A DNA stretch of 6,954 nt from Deltaproteobacteria bacterium (GTDB lineage Bacteria > Desulfobacterota_B > Binatia > UBA9968). Position 1 is the stretch's first letter, and each line of letters opens with the position of its first letter. The stretch is taken from positions 1 through 6,954 of the forward strand of contig VBKY01000411.1 in assembly GCA_005879255.1 (NCBI GenBank). Reading direction: 5' to 3'. A model generated the notes under the pieces. The model was not told where the DNA came from and made no database searches. It saw only the letters and a program-made list of their open reading frames with translations. Shown here piece by piece: positions 1 through 5,614 of this stretch. The position numbers and the translations under genes are program-made.

Positions 1-79
1 AGTCGAGGTGGACCTTCATGAGAATGGGATGCTCGTTGCCACAATCAACGCATTGGACGAAGACTTCGTATGCCGGCAT
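1..79 (-). CDS. N-terminus of small CxxCG/HP protein (partial)
   Basis: Reading leftwards from an ATG at 79 gives 26 residues before the window edge, beginning MPAYEVFVQCVDCG and continuing NEHPILMKVHLD. The C10-x-x-C13-G pair followed by H17-P18 resembles the start of small zinc-ribbon-like hypothetical proteins. A second half with further ligands would lie outside the window, so metal binding is inferred. The plus strand is also open in the mirror phase (2-100), but its peptide has no recognisable motif, so I prefer the minus strand. No Shine-Dalgarno sequence is visible. A -35/-10 pair lies immediately upstream (86-113), which would make the message nearly leaderless. The gene follows the 159-aa gene at 215-694 on the same strand. 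Its function is unknown. Confidence 0.55.
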   Translation of the reverse strand, partial: MPAYEVFVQCVDCGNEHPILMKVHLD

Positions 80-85
80 AAGCTG

Positions 86-113
86 TTTCTATCACTGTGA
101 CGATCAAAGTCAA
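86..113 (-). promoter_or_regulatory. Candidate sigma70-type promoter for the CxxCG gene
   Basis: On the minus strand, TTGACT (113-108) and TAGAAA (91-86) are separated by 16 bases. They match the consensus hexamers at 5/6 and 4/6 positions. Transcription would start near 79-80, at or next to the ATG at 79, consistent with the missing ribosome site. The signal is short and could be chance. Confidence 0.25.
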
Positions 114-214
114 AACCGACGATGCTATTTAATGCGCGATCAGTGGGGTCGGGCTTTGGTTAATTAATTCTTGCCTCGGTATTGAAATTGGATCTTCGTT
201 GCAAACCTGACGAC

Positions 215-694
215 CTAGCGCCGGCGTGCAAGAATGTTAATGGGGTTTGAAATTCGAGTTCGTCTCTTGTACATATGCACGCAAGTTTCACGAATAAAAT
301 TAAGCGTCAGGTTTTCAGTCTGTACATCTCCAGCCCTAGTTTGGTACTGTATCTCGACAGCCGCTTCTGACGAGGAGCTATTGTTTACTCGTCGCAAGTA
401 CCCACGCTTATGATCAAGGTATTCCCCTACTGCGCGAAGCACTTCAGGAACACTGTCGAACCTAACGTCCGTAGTTGACTGACCGCGACGCGCTTGACCT
501 TCACGATCGAGAATTTCTATGTTTTGAACCGAAAAGTTTAATTTGATCAGAGCTGTGTAGGGTGGATTCGGATCTCCAGCTACCACGCGAAATTCATTGG
601 CGAAGCTGCTTAACTCGAAGACTTCGATTTCATGGGTTTGCAGTGCTTGACCGATGCAGCGAAAGGCGCCCGCATAATTGGGAAGATATAGCAT
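215..694 (-). CDS. Conserved-looking hypothetical protein, 159 aa
   Basis: I do not recognise the family with confidence. The protein begins MLYLPNYAGA, has no signal peptide or membrane segment, and looks like a soluble alpha/beta protein. Notable stretches are a helix around residues 82-98 (VPEVLRAVGEYLDHKRGYL), a serine run at 106-109, and a polar strand pair at about 111-136 ending in a basic tail (MYKRRTR at 141-147, final ARRR). The frame stays open upstream to an ATG at 790. I chose the ATG at 694 because GGGGAC (706-701) sits six bases before it and a candidate promoter (723-751) would start transcription just upstream. The extra 32 residues of the longer form have no ribosome site. 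The gene is divergent from the small gene at 841. Coding quality is good but the function is unknown. Confidence 0.7.
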   Translation of the reverse strand: MLYLPNYAGAFRCIGQALQTHEIEVFELSSFANEFRVVAGDPNPPYTALIKLNFSVQNIEILDREGQARRGQSTTDVRFDSVPEVLRAVGEYLDHKRGYLRRVNNSSSSEAAVEIQYQTRAGDVQTENLTLNFIRETCVHMYKRRTRISNPINILARRR

Positions 695-722
695 ATAACC
701 GTCCCCGAAATCGCCTCTGATA

Positions 723-751
723 AGATTAACTAACAGAAATGTGCGTCGCAA
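723..751 (-). promoter_or_regulatory. Candidate promoter for the 159-aa gene
   Basis: On the minus strand, TTGCGA (751-746) and TAATCT (728-723) are separated by 17 bases. The predicted start near 716 gives a leader of about 22 bases to the ATG at 694 and lies downstream of the alternative ATG at 790. The hexamers are only partial matches. Confidence 0.3.
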
Positions 752-760
752 GTATGGTAA

Positions 761-769
761 TGGTAAAAT
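761..769 (+). promoter_or_regulatory. Candidate extended -10 element for the 841 gene
   Basis: TGGTAAAAT fits the extended -10 pattern TGnTATAAT with one mismatch. No good -35 is seen 17 bases upstream, as expected for extended -10 promoters. The start would fall near 776, leaving about 65 bases of leader before the ATG at 841. It would make the divergent region 695-840 bidirectional. Confidence 0.25.
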
Positions 770-827
770 TTGGCAACCGAACGCTCTCATGGGATCGACG
801 GCGTCTCACTTGTCGGCGGCGTCACTG

Positions 828-833
828 AAGGAG
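828..833 (+). promoter_or_regulatory. Ribosome binding site for the 91-aa gene
   Basis: AAGGAG lies seven bases before the ATG at 841. It supports that start and the reality of the plus-strand ORF over the overlapping minus-strand frames. Confidence 0.7.
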
Positions 834-840
834 TCAACAA

Positions 841-1116
841 ATGGCGGAAGCAGCATCAAAATACAAAGGCAAACAGGTTGAAGTCGAAATATTGACTGAC
901 ACTTACAAAATTCGCGGGACGTTGTTCGTCCCGCTGGCGGGTAAAGACGGATATAGCGCGCGGCTGTCGGACTTCCTAAACAACCCGGAAAAAACTTTTC
1001 TAGCGCTGACAAACGTCAATGTGGAAGCGTTACCCGACCCCGATATGAAATGGAATGCGCCGTTCCTCGCTGTCAATAAAAGTTTGGTGACGATCGTGAG
1101 AGCGATCAAAGAATGA
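841..1116 (+). CDS. Small DUF6812-like hypothetical protein, 91 aa
   Basis: This is a compact, probably cytosolic beta-rich protein. The visible pattern is a strand with basic residues (KYKGKQVEVEILTDTYKIRG, residues 7-26), a hydrophobic strand GTLFVPLAG (26-34), a conserved-looking RLSDFLNN block (41-48), FLALTNV (53-59), and a final VNKSLVTIVRAI strand (78-89). From memory, the order 'RL(S/T)DFLNN, then (F/I)xx(V/L)TNxxV, then VNK' resembles small DUF6812-type proteins of unknown function. That assignment needs a profile search. A clear AAGGAG ribosome site fixes the start. The stop overlaps a possible downstream ATG in an ATGA. The molecular role is not known. Confidence 0.8.
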   Translation: MAEAASKYKGKQVEVEILTDTYKIRGTLFVPLAGKDGYSARLSDFLNNPEKTFLALTNVNVEALPDPDMKWNAPFLAVNKSLVTIVRAIKE

Positions 1117-1229
1117 GTATTTGGATCTTGAAGATTCTGTCGATCGCGGACGATTATCAGCGTCGTCGCTATGCCCATAGTTTGACCGGATCGAATGAAC
1201 GACTTATAAGAGTTTGTGTATCAGTGTAA
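1113..1229 (+). CDS. Possible 38-aa ORF overlapping by ATGA
   Basis: An ORF starts at the ATGA that ends the 91-aa gene and stops at TAA 1227-1229, three bases before the lipoprotein ATG and in the same frame as it. The product begins MSIWILKILSIADDY and then carries QRRR, a plausible short hydrophobic start followed by a basic patch, but it matches nothing I know. The four-base stop/start overlap is typical of translational coupling, which is the main support. It may equally be a chance ORF in the leader of the lipoprotein gene. Confidence 0.25.
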   Translation: MSIWILKILSIADDYQRRRYAHSLTGSNERLIRVCVSV

Positions 1230-1232
1230 GCG

Positions 1233-1499
1233 ATGGTCTCCTTCTCTCTAGCTGTTGCAGTGCTGTTTCTGACTTCCTGCTCTATGGAGCCGCAAACTCA
1301 CCCTCTTAACACTGCACCCATACCGCCTAACGTTCGGTACGTGGAGCAGTGCTCGACGCTTGGCTCTATGTTATGCGGCGCCGTGTCGACGTTTTCCGGT
1401 GAAGCCGCTGTCGAGCGCCGTTCAGCCTGTATCGCCTATGTAGAGAATAGTGGAAGACGCGTTGAGCAATGCGGCTCCCTTCCCGCTTCGCAGCCCTAA
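1233..1499 (+). CDS. Small cysteine-rich lipoprotein, 88 aa
   Basis: The N-terminus MVSFSLAVAVLFLTSC is a short hydrophobic signal ending in the lipobox L13-T14-S15-C16, so the protein should be lipidated at C16 and membrane anchored. The usual lysine or arginine of the n-region is missing, and no good ribosome site precedes the ATG. A stop six bases upstream leaves no earlier start. The mature part is proline-rich at first, then holds C40, C48, C66 and C80, enough for two disulfides in the periplasm. The motif VEQC occurs twice, at 37-40 and 77-80, each after arginine plus one residue or arginine pair. No enzyme motif is visible. It lies 53 bases before the haem-oxygenase-like gene on the same strand. 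Confidence 0.65.
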   Translation: MVSFSLAVAVLFLTSCSMEPQTHPLNTAPIPPNVRYVEQCSTLGSMLCGAVSTFSGEAAVERRSACIAYVENSGRRVEQCGSLPASQP

Positions 1500-1552
1500 G
1501 TAGGTGGGAATGGTGATGGACATTCCCGATTCACTGAGTTAGATCGTACCTG

Positions 1553-2188
1553 ATGTCGCTCGATCAATTTACTGATGAGCTTTGGGGATACGCCGCGGAA
1601 GTGCCGATGGAGCAGCACCCGTGGTTCGACGGCATCATCAAGCATCGTTGGACGCGTGAGCAAATCATTCAAGGCGAGGTGCAGCATTACCTGCGCGTGC
1701 GCACCAACCCGATTTTCTTTGGCTACATGGCGGTCAACGCCGTCGCGGCGAAAGACTACCCTCTCATGGAGACGATTCTCGAAAATTTCATGGAAGAACT
1801 GGGCGGACAACGCACGCACATGGACATCATGCTGCAGTTCCTCGAAGAAGGCGGCATCTCGCGTGAAGAGGCGGACAATGCAGAGCCGGCACCGGGTACG
1901 CTGGCGGCGATCGAGATGATCCTCGGCTGCTGCCAGCGCCGTTCCGCGCTCGAAGGCGTCGCGATGCTGGCCTTCGTCGAAAGTCAGCTCGGCGGAGCGG
2001 GCAAGATATCCGATAAAGTCTATCGCGAGCTGACCGGCTACTACGGCTTCTCTCCGCGCGCCGCGGAAACTTACAAACTCCACGCCGACGAAGACGAGGG
2101 TCACGGCAGCCGTCAGATCGATGCGATTCGATTATTGGCGAAGGACGAAGATACACAAAACAATGGGACGGCCACGTTCAAGCAATGA
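1553..2188 (+). CDS. Haem-oxygenase-like diiron oxidase (PqqC/TenA/CADD-like), 211 aa
   Basis: The sequence has the all-helical TenA/PqqC/haem-oxygenase-like fold pattern. HPWFDGII at 22-29 and LRVRTNPIFFGYMA at 47-60 match the early helices of PqqC-like proteins. The putative metal ligands are E82 and H89 (E-x6-H), E143 in FVESQ, and H177, D181 and H184 in HADEDEGH. This reproduces the ligand pattern of the CADD-type diiron enzymes (E-x6-H, E, H-x3-D-x2-H), which activate O2 for oxidation or C-C or C-N cleavage. PqqC itself is cofactorless, so this protein is better called a metal-dependent oxidase than PqqC. It is cytosolic, with a polar tail after about 196. The ATG at 1553 is the first ATG after an in-frame stop, and the ribosome site is weak. 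No pqq or thiamine gene is nearby, so the substrate is unknown. Confidence 0.92.
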   Translation: MSLDQFTDELWGYAAEVPMEQHPWFDGIIKHRWTREQIIQGEVQHYLRVRTNPIFFGYMAVNAVAAKDYPLMETILENFMEELGGQRTHMDIMLQFLEEGGISREEADNAEPAPGTLAAIEMILGCCQRRSALEGVAMLAFVESQLGGAGKISDKVYRELTGYYGFSPRAAETYKLHADEDEGHGSRQIDAIRLLAKDEDTQNNGTATFKQ

Positions 2189-2299
2189 CCGGGAAGCGCG
2201 AGTTTTGGGGCGGGGTGGCAGACTTGAATTTGCGCCAGCCGAAAGTGAGGTTGCAGAAATAGATTTGCTGCGGGAATCGAGCAAGCACCCCCATCTTAG

Positions 2300-2324
2300 T
2301 CTTCCCCCGTCAAAAGAGGGAAGA
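2300..2324. repeat. Short hairpin between convergent genes
   Basis: TCTTCCC (2300-2306) pairs with GGGAAGA (2318-2324) across an 11-base loop. It sits between the end of the oxidase gene and the 3' end of the broken minus-strand gene. There is no T tract, so intrinsic termination is uncertain. The C-rich flank 'cacccccat' resembles dispersed intergenic repeats seen in several proteobacteria-like genomes (recall, not tested). Confidence 0.4.
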
Positions 2325-2379
2325 AACAGCTCCAATGAAGTGAATCAATTGACTCGAAACCGAGACTCGAAACTATTTC

Positions 2380-2601
2380 TTAGATCGGCCAATCCTTCGG
2401 CAAATCTTTCCGTAGTTTCTTATACTCGGGATCGTCGCTGTGGTGGGCGCGCAGGCGCTTGAGCGCGGCAACAATTTCTTGCTGGCTGATCTTGAGCGAA
2501 TTGGAGACCATACCCGTGGTCTCTTCGAAGCCAACGCCTCAATTGCTGCGTCAGCCACGCATGCGCTTCAAGATGTAAAGATCTTTTTCCTTATCGGCCA
2601 T
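2380..2601 (-). pseudogene. Small 73-aa gene broken by two compensating frameshifts
   Basis: Reading leftwards from ATG 2601 gives MADKEKDLYILKRM, then the frame meets TGA (2553-2551). The downstream part in the same phase reads from about 2526 as EETTGMVSNSLKISQQEI, then VAALKRLRAHHSDDPEYKK, ending LRKDLPKDWPI and TAA (2382-2380). The gap is bridged in the next frame by VADAAIEALAS (2558-2526). Treating one base near 2559 as inserted and one near 2526 as deleted restores a continuous protein with net shift zero: a helical N-terminus, a helix-turn-like middle and a charged C-terminus ending DWPI. I do not know its function. It may be a true pseudogene, or an intact gene with two sequencing indels. 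No strong ribosome site is visible. The overlapping ORFs on either strand are by-products. Confidence 0.6.
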
Positions 2602-2640
2602 TGTTTTTCGTTTTCACCAATCATCGACACTTAGCAGATC

Positions 2641-2741
2641 GCTGAAAAAAGACACTGTGCTTCGAGAGCCTCAGCACGAACGGAAATTTTCCCATGATTT
2701 AAATCCATCCTCCGTTCGTCCTGAGCTTTGTCTTTTGCAGC
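2641..2741. repeat. Long imperfect intergenic palindrome (REP-like)
   Basis: The inner arms CTCAGCACGAACGGA (2670-2684) and TCCGTTCGTCCTGAG (2711-2725) are complementary at 14 of 15 positions. The outer arms GCTGAAAAAAGAC (2641-2653) and GTCTTTTGCAGC (2730-2741) pair with one mismatch and one bulge. The core 'CCGTTCGTCCTGAGC' is one I recognise as a widely dispersed intergenic palindrome in environmental bacteria. It lies between the 139-aa gene's stop and the start of the broken small gene, so it could end or stabilise the upstream transcript. Confidence 0.65.
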
Positions 2742-2747
2742 ACCCTG

Positions 2748-3167
2748 TTAGGAATCTACTCCGGAGAATCCTACTCTCTGCGTGGTGATCAATTCAGTGG
2801 CGGTTTCCGGCCGTCCGTCGACGGTCACCATCACCCGCAGCCGCACAAAGATTCGCCACTGTTCGCCTAACCAGTCTACAGACAAGATAACAAATGCATT
2901 TTCAGTAACCAGACCGGCCGGCTCATCGCAGCGTACGAAAGTTTGAAATTGCCTCCTCTCCCCGCAGCTCAAATCGATCGCTGGGTCGAACCGCCGTTCG
3001 TCCGATTTGAACTGACCATGCGGCAATCTTACCGCCAGAATATGGAGAGGATTAGCGCTCTTGTTTTCCAGCAGCCACCCGATGGTCCAACCCTCCGATA
3101 CTCGATCACGTTGCGCCGATACCTGAGTCAGAACAATCTGCGGTTCGGCAGGCGATTGCGCTTTCAC
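2748..3167 (-). CDS. Hypothetical beta-rich protein coupled to the binding-protein gene, 139 aa
   Basis: The GTG start at 3167 follows the TAG of the solute-binding protein gene after only five bases, and the two are surely cotranscribed. The product lacks a signal peptide and a membrane segment. Alternating hydrophobic strands dominate: IVLTQVSA (11-18), WTIGWLLENKS (27-37), LHILAVRLPHGQF (41-53), FQTFVRC (74-80), AFVILSVDWLG (91-101), WRIFVRLRVMVTVDG (104-118). This suggests an immunoglobulin-like or other beta-sandwich fold. C68 and C80 could pair if the protein is exported, but nothing shows export. I know no family for it. Translation probably depends on ribosomes ending the upstream gene, since no clear ribosome site is near the GTG. 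Its position implies a role with the transporter protein or its ligand (inference). Confidence 0.75.
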   Translation of the reverse strand: MKAQSPAEPQIVLTQVSAQRDRVSEGWTIGWLLENKSANPLHILAVRLPHGQFKSDERRFDPAIDLSCGERRQFQTFVRCDEPAGLVTENAFVILSVDWLGEQWRIFVRLRVMVTVDGRPETATELITTQRVGFSGVDS

Positions 3168-3172
3168 GTTAT

Positions 3173-4183
3173 CTACGGTTTCAGCCGCCCCTCAGCGCGC
3201 AGTTCCTGTTGGGCGATCTTGAGTATCCGATCGTTGATCACTCGGTCCAGAGTGAAGTTTTTGTCGACTAATCCGGAGCGGATATCTTCGTCGAGCATTT
3301 GTTGAAGCCCAGATGTCACTATCGACAAATCAGCCGTAAGGCCCGGCGCATAAAGATCCCATGCCGCGCTGACGATTTCCGGATCACCCGTCAGCCCCGA
3401 ATCGTAACCTGCCTTGATCGCCTCTTTTTTGTTAAATTTTGCGAGCTGCATCCCTTGAATGTAGGCTTTAAGAACTCGTTTGCTCATGTCGGGATATTTC
3501 TCCAAAACTTCGTTGCGCGTGACGATAACGTTTTGCGGGATGCCTAAAGAGTCACTCATGTTGCTGATCACCGCGTATCCCGCTTTTATCAGCCGAACGG
3601 CGTCTTCCGGTGAGAACGGCGCGGCGGCAATTATCCCCTTTTCGATAGCCGCCGCGCGCAACACGGTTCCGCCGATGGCTCGCAGAGTGACATCCTTGTC
3701 CGGGTTGATGTTGTATTTTTTGAGGAAAGCCTTCATGGCGAACTCCGAGTACGTGCCGGCCCCGGTTACGCCAATCATTTTGCCTTTGAGATCCTCCACC
3801 GTCCGCGTCTGTTTGTTGCCGAGCAAGATGTAATTGGTCGTGCTCGACGTGCAACCGATAATCGACACATCCAAACCGCGGGCCTTAGCGCGAAATATCG
3901 CTTGGGCTCCGCCGATACTCGCGAAGTCGACTTCCCCGGAAACCAGCGCGGCGATCGCCGCCGGCCCGCCGCGAATCAGAATTGGCTCAACCTGCAGTCC
4001 TTGAGACTTGAAGTAGCCGCGAGCGAGAGCAGCCCGAAAGGGAATCTCGCTATTCCACGCCAGGCTGACGAAAACCATGCGAATTTTCTGTTTTTCCTGG
4101 GCAAACGCTGAGTGAGTCAGTAGCGCAAACAAAAACCAAAAAAGCAGAACGAAACATGGATTGAAGCGCTTTTGAATTCTCAT
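3173..4183 (-). CDS. ABC transporter substrate-binding protein, NMT1/SsuA-like, 336 aa
   Basis: This is a periplasmic binding protein for uptake of a small organic ligand. From the ATG at 4183, MRIQKRF and a hydrophobic run (residues 11-27) end in SAFA with likely cleavage before Q29. The mature protein shows the hallmarks of the NMT1/THI5 (SsuA/TauA) group: IPFRAALARGYFKSQGLQVE (47-66), the GGPAAIAALVSGEVDFASIG block (72-91), DLKGKMIGVTGAGTYSEFA (131-149), and a C-terminal lobe beginning about residue 185. The family takes up sulfonates, taurine, pyrimidine precursors or aromatic acids, and the ligand here cannot be told. The frame runs up to a TTG at 4207, but GGAG (4197-4194) ten bases before ATG 4183 and a textbook signal peptide favour the shorter form. 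No permease or ATPase gene accompanies it, so it is an orphan in this window. Confidence 0.95.
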   Translation of the reverse strand: MRIQKRFNPCFVLLFWFLFALLTHSAFAQEKQKIRMVFVSLAWNSEIPFRAALARGYFKSQGLQVEPILIRGGPAAIAALVSGEVDFASIGGAQAIFRAKARGLDVSIIGCTSSTTNYILLGNKQTRTVEDLKGKMIGVTGAGTYSEFAMKAFLKKYNINPDKDVTLRAIGGTVLRAAAIEKGIIAAAPFSPEDAVRLIKAGYAVISNMSDSLGIPQNVIVTRNEVLEKYPDMSKRVLKAYIQGMQLAKFNKKEAIKAGYDSGLTGDPEIVSAAWDLYAPGLTADLSIVTSGLQQMLDEDIRSGLVDKNFTLDRVINDRILKIAQQELRAEGRLKP

Positions 4184-4248
4184 TACTCCATAACTCCAGT
4201 AGTCCAACGTGCGGATAGATCTTTACGATGAACAATCTAGCAGATGCG

Positions 4249-4276
4249 TTGACACAAAAGCGAGGCTCGTTGTAAC
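4249..4276 (+). promoter_or_regulatory. Promoter for the amidohydrolase gene
   Basis: A perfect TTGACA (4249-4254) is followed after 16 bases by TGTAAC (4271-4276), which matches TATAAT at 4/6. Transcription would start near 4283, giving a leader of about 24 bases that includes the GGAGG ribosome site. It lies in the 123-base gap shared with the divergent binding-protein gene, so a regulator bound here could affect both. Confidence 0.45.
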
Positions 4277-4306
4277 CCTTATTGCAGTTCGTCGTGGAGG
4301 TGGACC

Positions 4307-5437
4307 ATGACCAAAGACGGCATGAAGGTGCTCGACAGCGACATGCATCTGATGGAGCCCGTAGATCTGTGGGAGCGTTATATCGACGCACGTTATAAAG
4401 CTGACGCCCCGCGGGGACTCACCAGCGACAACGTGCGTGACCTGCGCCTGGCCCATCCAGACGGGCGCTATTGGGGTTTGCCGGCCAGTCACAATCGAAA
4501 TTCCGAACAGCATCGAGGTCACAATTTTGCCAAAAACCAAGGAATCTATCGCTCCCACGCCGAACGAGGTTGGAGCGCGGAAGTTCAGTTGGAAGCGATG
4601 GACACAGAAGGCATCGATGTCGCTGTATTGTATCCGACGCGCGGGCTGCAAGCGTTGTCCGAACCGCGCATGGAACCCAAATTGGCCGACGCATTAGCGC
4701 GCGCTTACAACAATTGGCTTTATGATTTCTGTGAAAAGAATCCCAATCGTTTGTTAGGCGCCGGTATGATTTCGCCGTTCGATGTCGATCTTGCGGTCGC
4801 CGAAGCGCGACGCTGCGCGAAGGAGCTTGGTTTTCGGGCGGTGTTCATGCGCTCGAGCACTATGGAAGGCCGCAACTGGTACGATAAGTATTTCGAGCCG
4901 CTGTGGTCGACGTTGGAAGAATTGAAGATTCCGGTTGGCTTTCACGAATCGTCTTCGTCCGCCGCGCGCCAAACCGGCGATCTCTTCGAGCCCAATTTCA
5001 TGCTGCGCCGCGCCGTGGCGCAGCCCATGGAGCAAATGCTCGGACTGGTCAGCATCTGCTCCGGGGGGGTCCTCGCGCGCCATCCGAACCTGCGCGCCGC
5101 CTTTCTTGAAGCCAACTGCACCTGGCTGCCGTGGCTATTGTGGCGTTTGGATGAAGGTTGGGAACGTGAAGGCGACATCTGGGGGAAAGACCTCAGAATG
5201 GCGCCCAGCAAATACTTCAAACGGCAAGTTTTTGTCTCGGTGGAACCTGATGAAGCCGGCGTGAAGTACGTCATCGACTACATCGGCGCGGATCGATTAG
5301 TCTTCTCGACCGACTACCCGCACGGCGATTCCAAGTATCCCCAGGCGGTGGAAAGTTTTCTCCAGCTAAAGATCAGCGACGACGAAAAACGCAAGATTCT
5401 GTGGGACAACTGCGCCGAGTTCTATCATGTGAGCTGA
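4307..5437 (+). CDS. Amidohydrolase-2 family metal-dependent hydrolase, 376 aa
   Basis: This cytosolic TIM-barrel enzyme is of the amidohydrolase-2 / ACMSD-like group (COG2159), whose members hydrolyse or decarboxylate small, often aromatic, carboxylic compounds. The N-terminal metal motif is D10-S-D12-M-H14, in place of the HxH of classical amidohydrolases. Other expected active-site positions are H213 in VGFHESSS, E268 in AAFLEANCTWLPWLLWR, and D336 in FSTDYPHGD, the last being the usual catalytic aspartate at strand 8. DLWERYID (20-27) and NPNRLLGAGMISP (145-157) are typical of the family. The start is fixed by GGAGG (4296-4300) six bases upstream. A run of seven G (5063-5069) lies in frame. 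The gene is divergent from the binding-protein operon and convergent with the VOC pair. The exact substrate is unknown. Confidence 0.94.
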   Translation: MTKDGMKVLDSDMHLMEPVDLWERYIDARYKADAPRGLTSDNVRDLRLAHPDGRYWGLPASHNRNSEQHRGHNFAKNQGIYRSHAERGWSAEVQLEAMDTEGIDVAVLYPTRGLQALSEPRMEPKLADALARAYNNWLYDFCEKNPNRLLGAGMISPFDVDLAVAEARRCAKELGFRAVFMRSSTMEGRNWYDKYFEPLWSTLEELKIPVGFHESSSSAARQTGDLFEPNFMLRRAVAQPMEQMLGLVSICSGGVLARHPNLRAAFLEANCTWLPWLLWRLDEGWEREGDIWGKDLRMAPSKYFKRQVFVSVEPDEAGVKYVIDYIGADRLVFSTDYPHGDSKYPQAVESFLQLKISDDEKRKILWDNCAEFYHVS

Positions 5438-5513
5438 AGCAAATCTTTCAACCGCCGCCGCACACCAAAAACGGGGATCCGCTCGCGCCAAGTCGCCAAG
5501 TGATAGGCAAGGC

Positions 5514-5576
5514 TTGTCATCCCGAGCTTAATGCGAGGGATCTGAGAAAGATTTCTCCCTTCGGTCGAAATGACAA
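5514..5576. repeat. Intergenic palindromic repeat between convergent genes
   Basis: TTGTCAT (5514-5520) pairs with ATGACAA (5570-5576), and further partly complementary bases continue inward (CCCGAGC against GGTCGAA). The interior GCGAGGGATCTGAGAAAGAT is part of a dispersed 'TGTCATCCCGAGC...AATGACA' type of element that I recognise from many environmental genomes. It lies between the 3' ends of the amidohydrolase and VOC genes, where it could terminate or protect both messages. The rest of the 177-base gap shows nothing else. Confidence 0.6.
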
Positions 5577-5614
5577 TTTGTAGTTGCAGCGATGCCGCGT
5601 TAGCCTCTCTGTGA

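Noticed and set aside
2..100. Plus-strand open frame ending at TGA 98-100
   Set aside because: It is the mirror phase of the minus-strand CxxCG peptide and shows no motif. It cannot be excluded until the sequence to the left is known.
215..790. Longer version of the 159-aa protein starting at ATG 790
   Set aside because: The added 32 residues have no ribosome site. The ATG at 694 has one and sits behind a candidate promoter.
1553..2188. Naming the oxidase pqqC or tenA
   Set aside because: The metal ligands and lack of pathway neighbours fit the wider haem-oxygenase-like group better, so no symbol is given.
2121..2462. Plus-strand ORF over the end of the oxidase and the following gap
   Set aside because: It overlaps the oxidase in another frame and then translates the hairpin region and the antisense of the broken small gene. 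Its composition is not protein-like.
2440..2634. Plus-strand 64-aa ORF
   Set aside because: It is antisense to the better-supported minus-strand broken gene and has no ribosome site.
3173..4207. Longer binding protein from TTG 4207
   Set aside because: It places eight extra residues before a standard signal peptide. ATG 4183 has a suitably spaced GGAG.
5063..5069. Run of seven G as a possible slippage or frameshift site
   Set aside because: The amidohydrolase frame is intact through it and all downstream family motifs are present, so no shift is needed.
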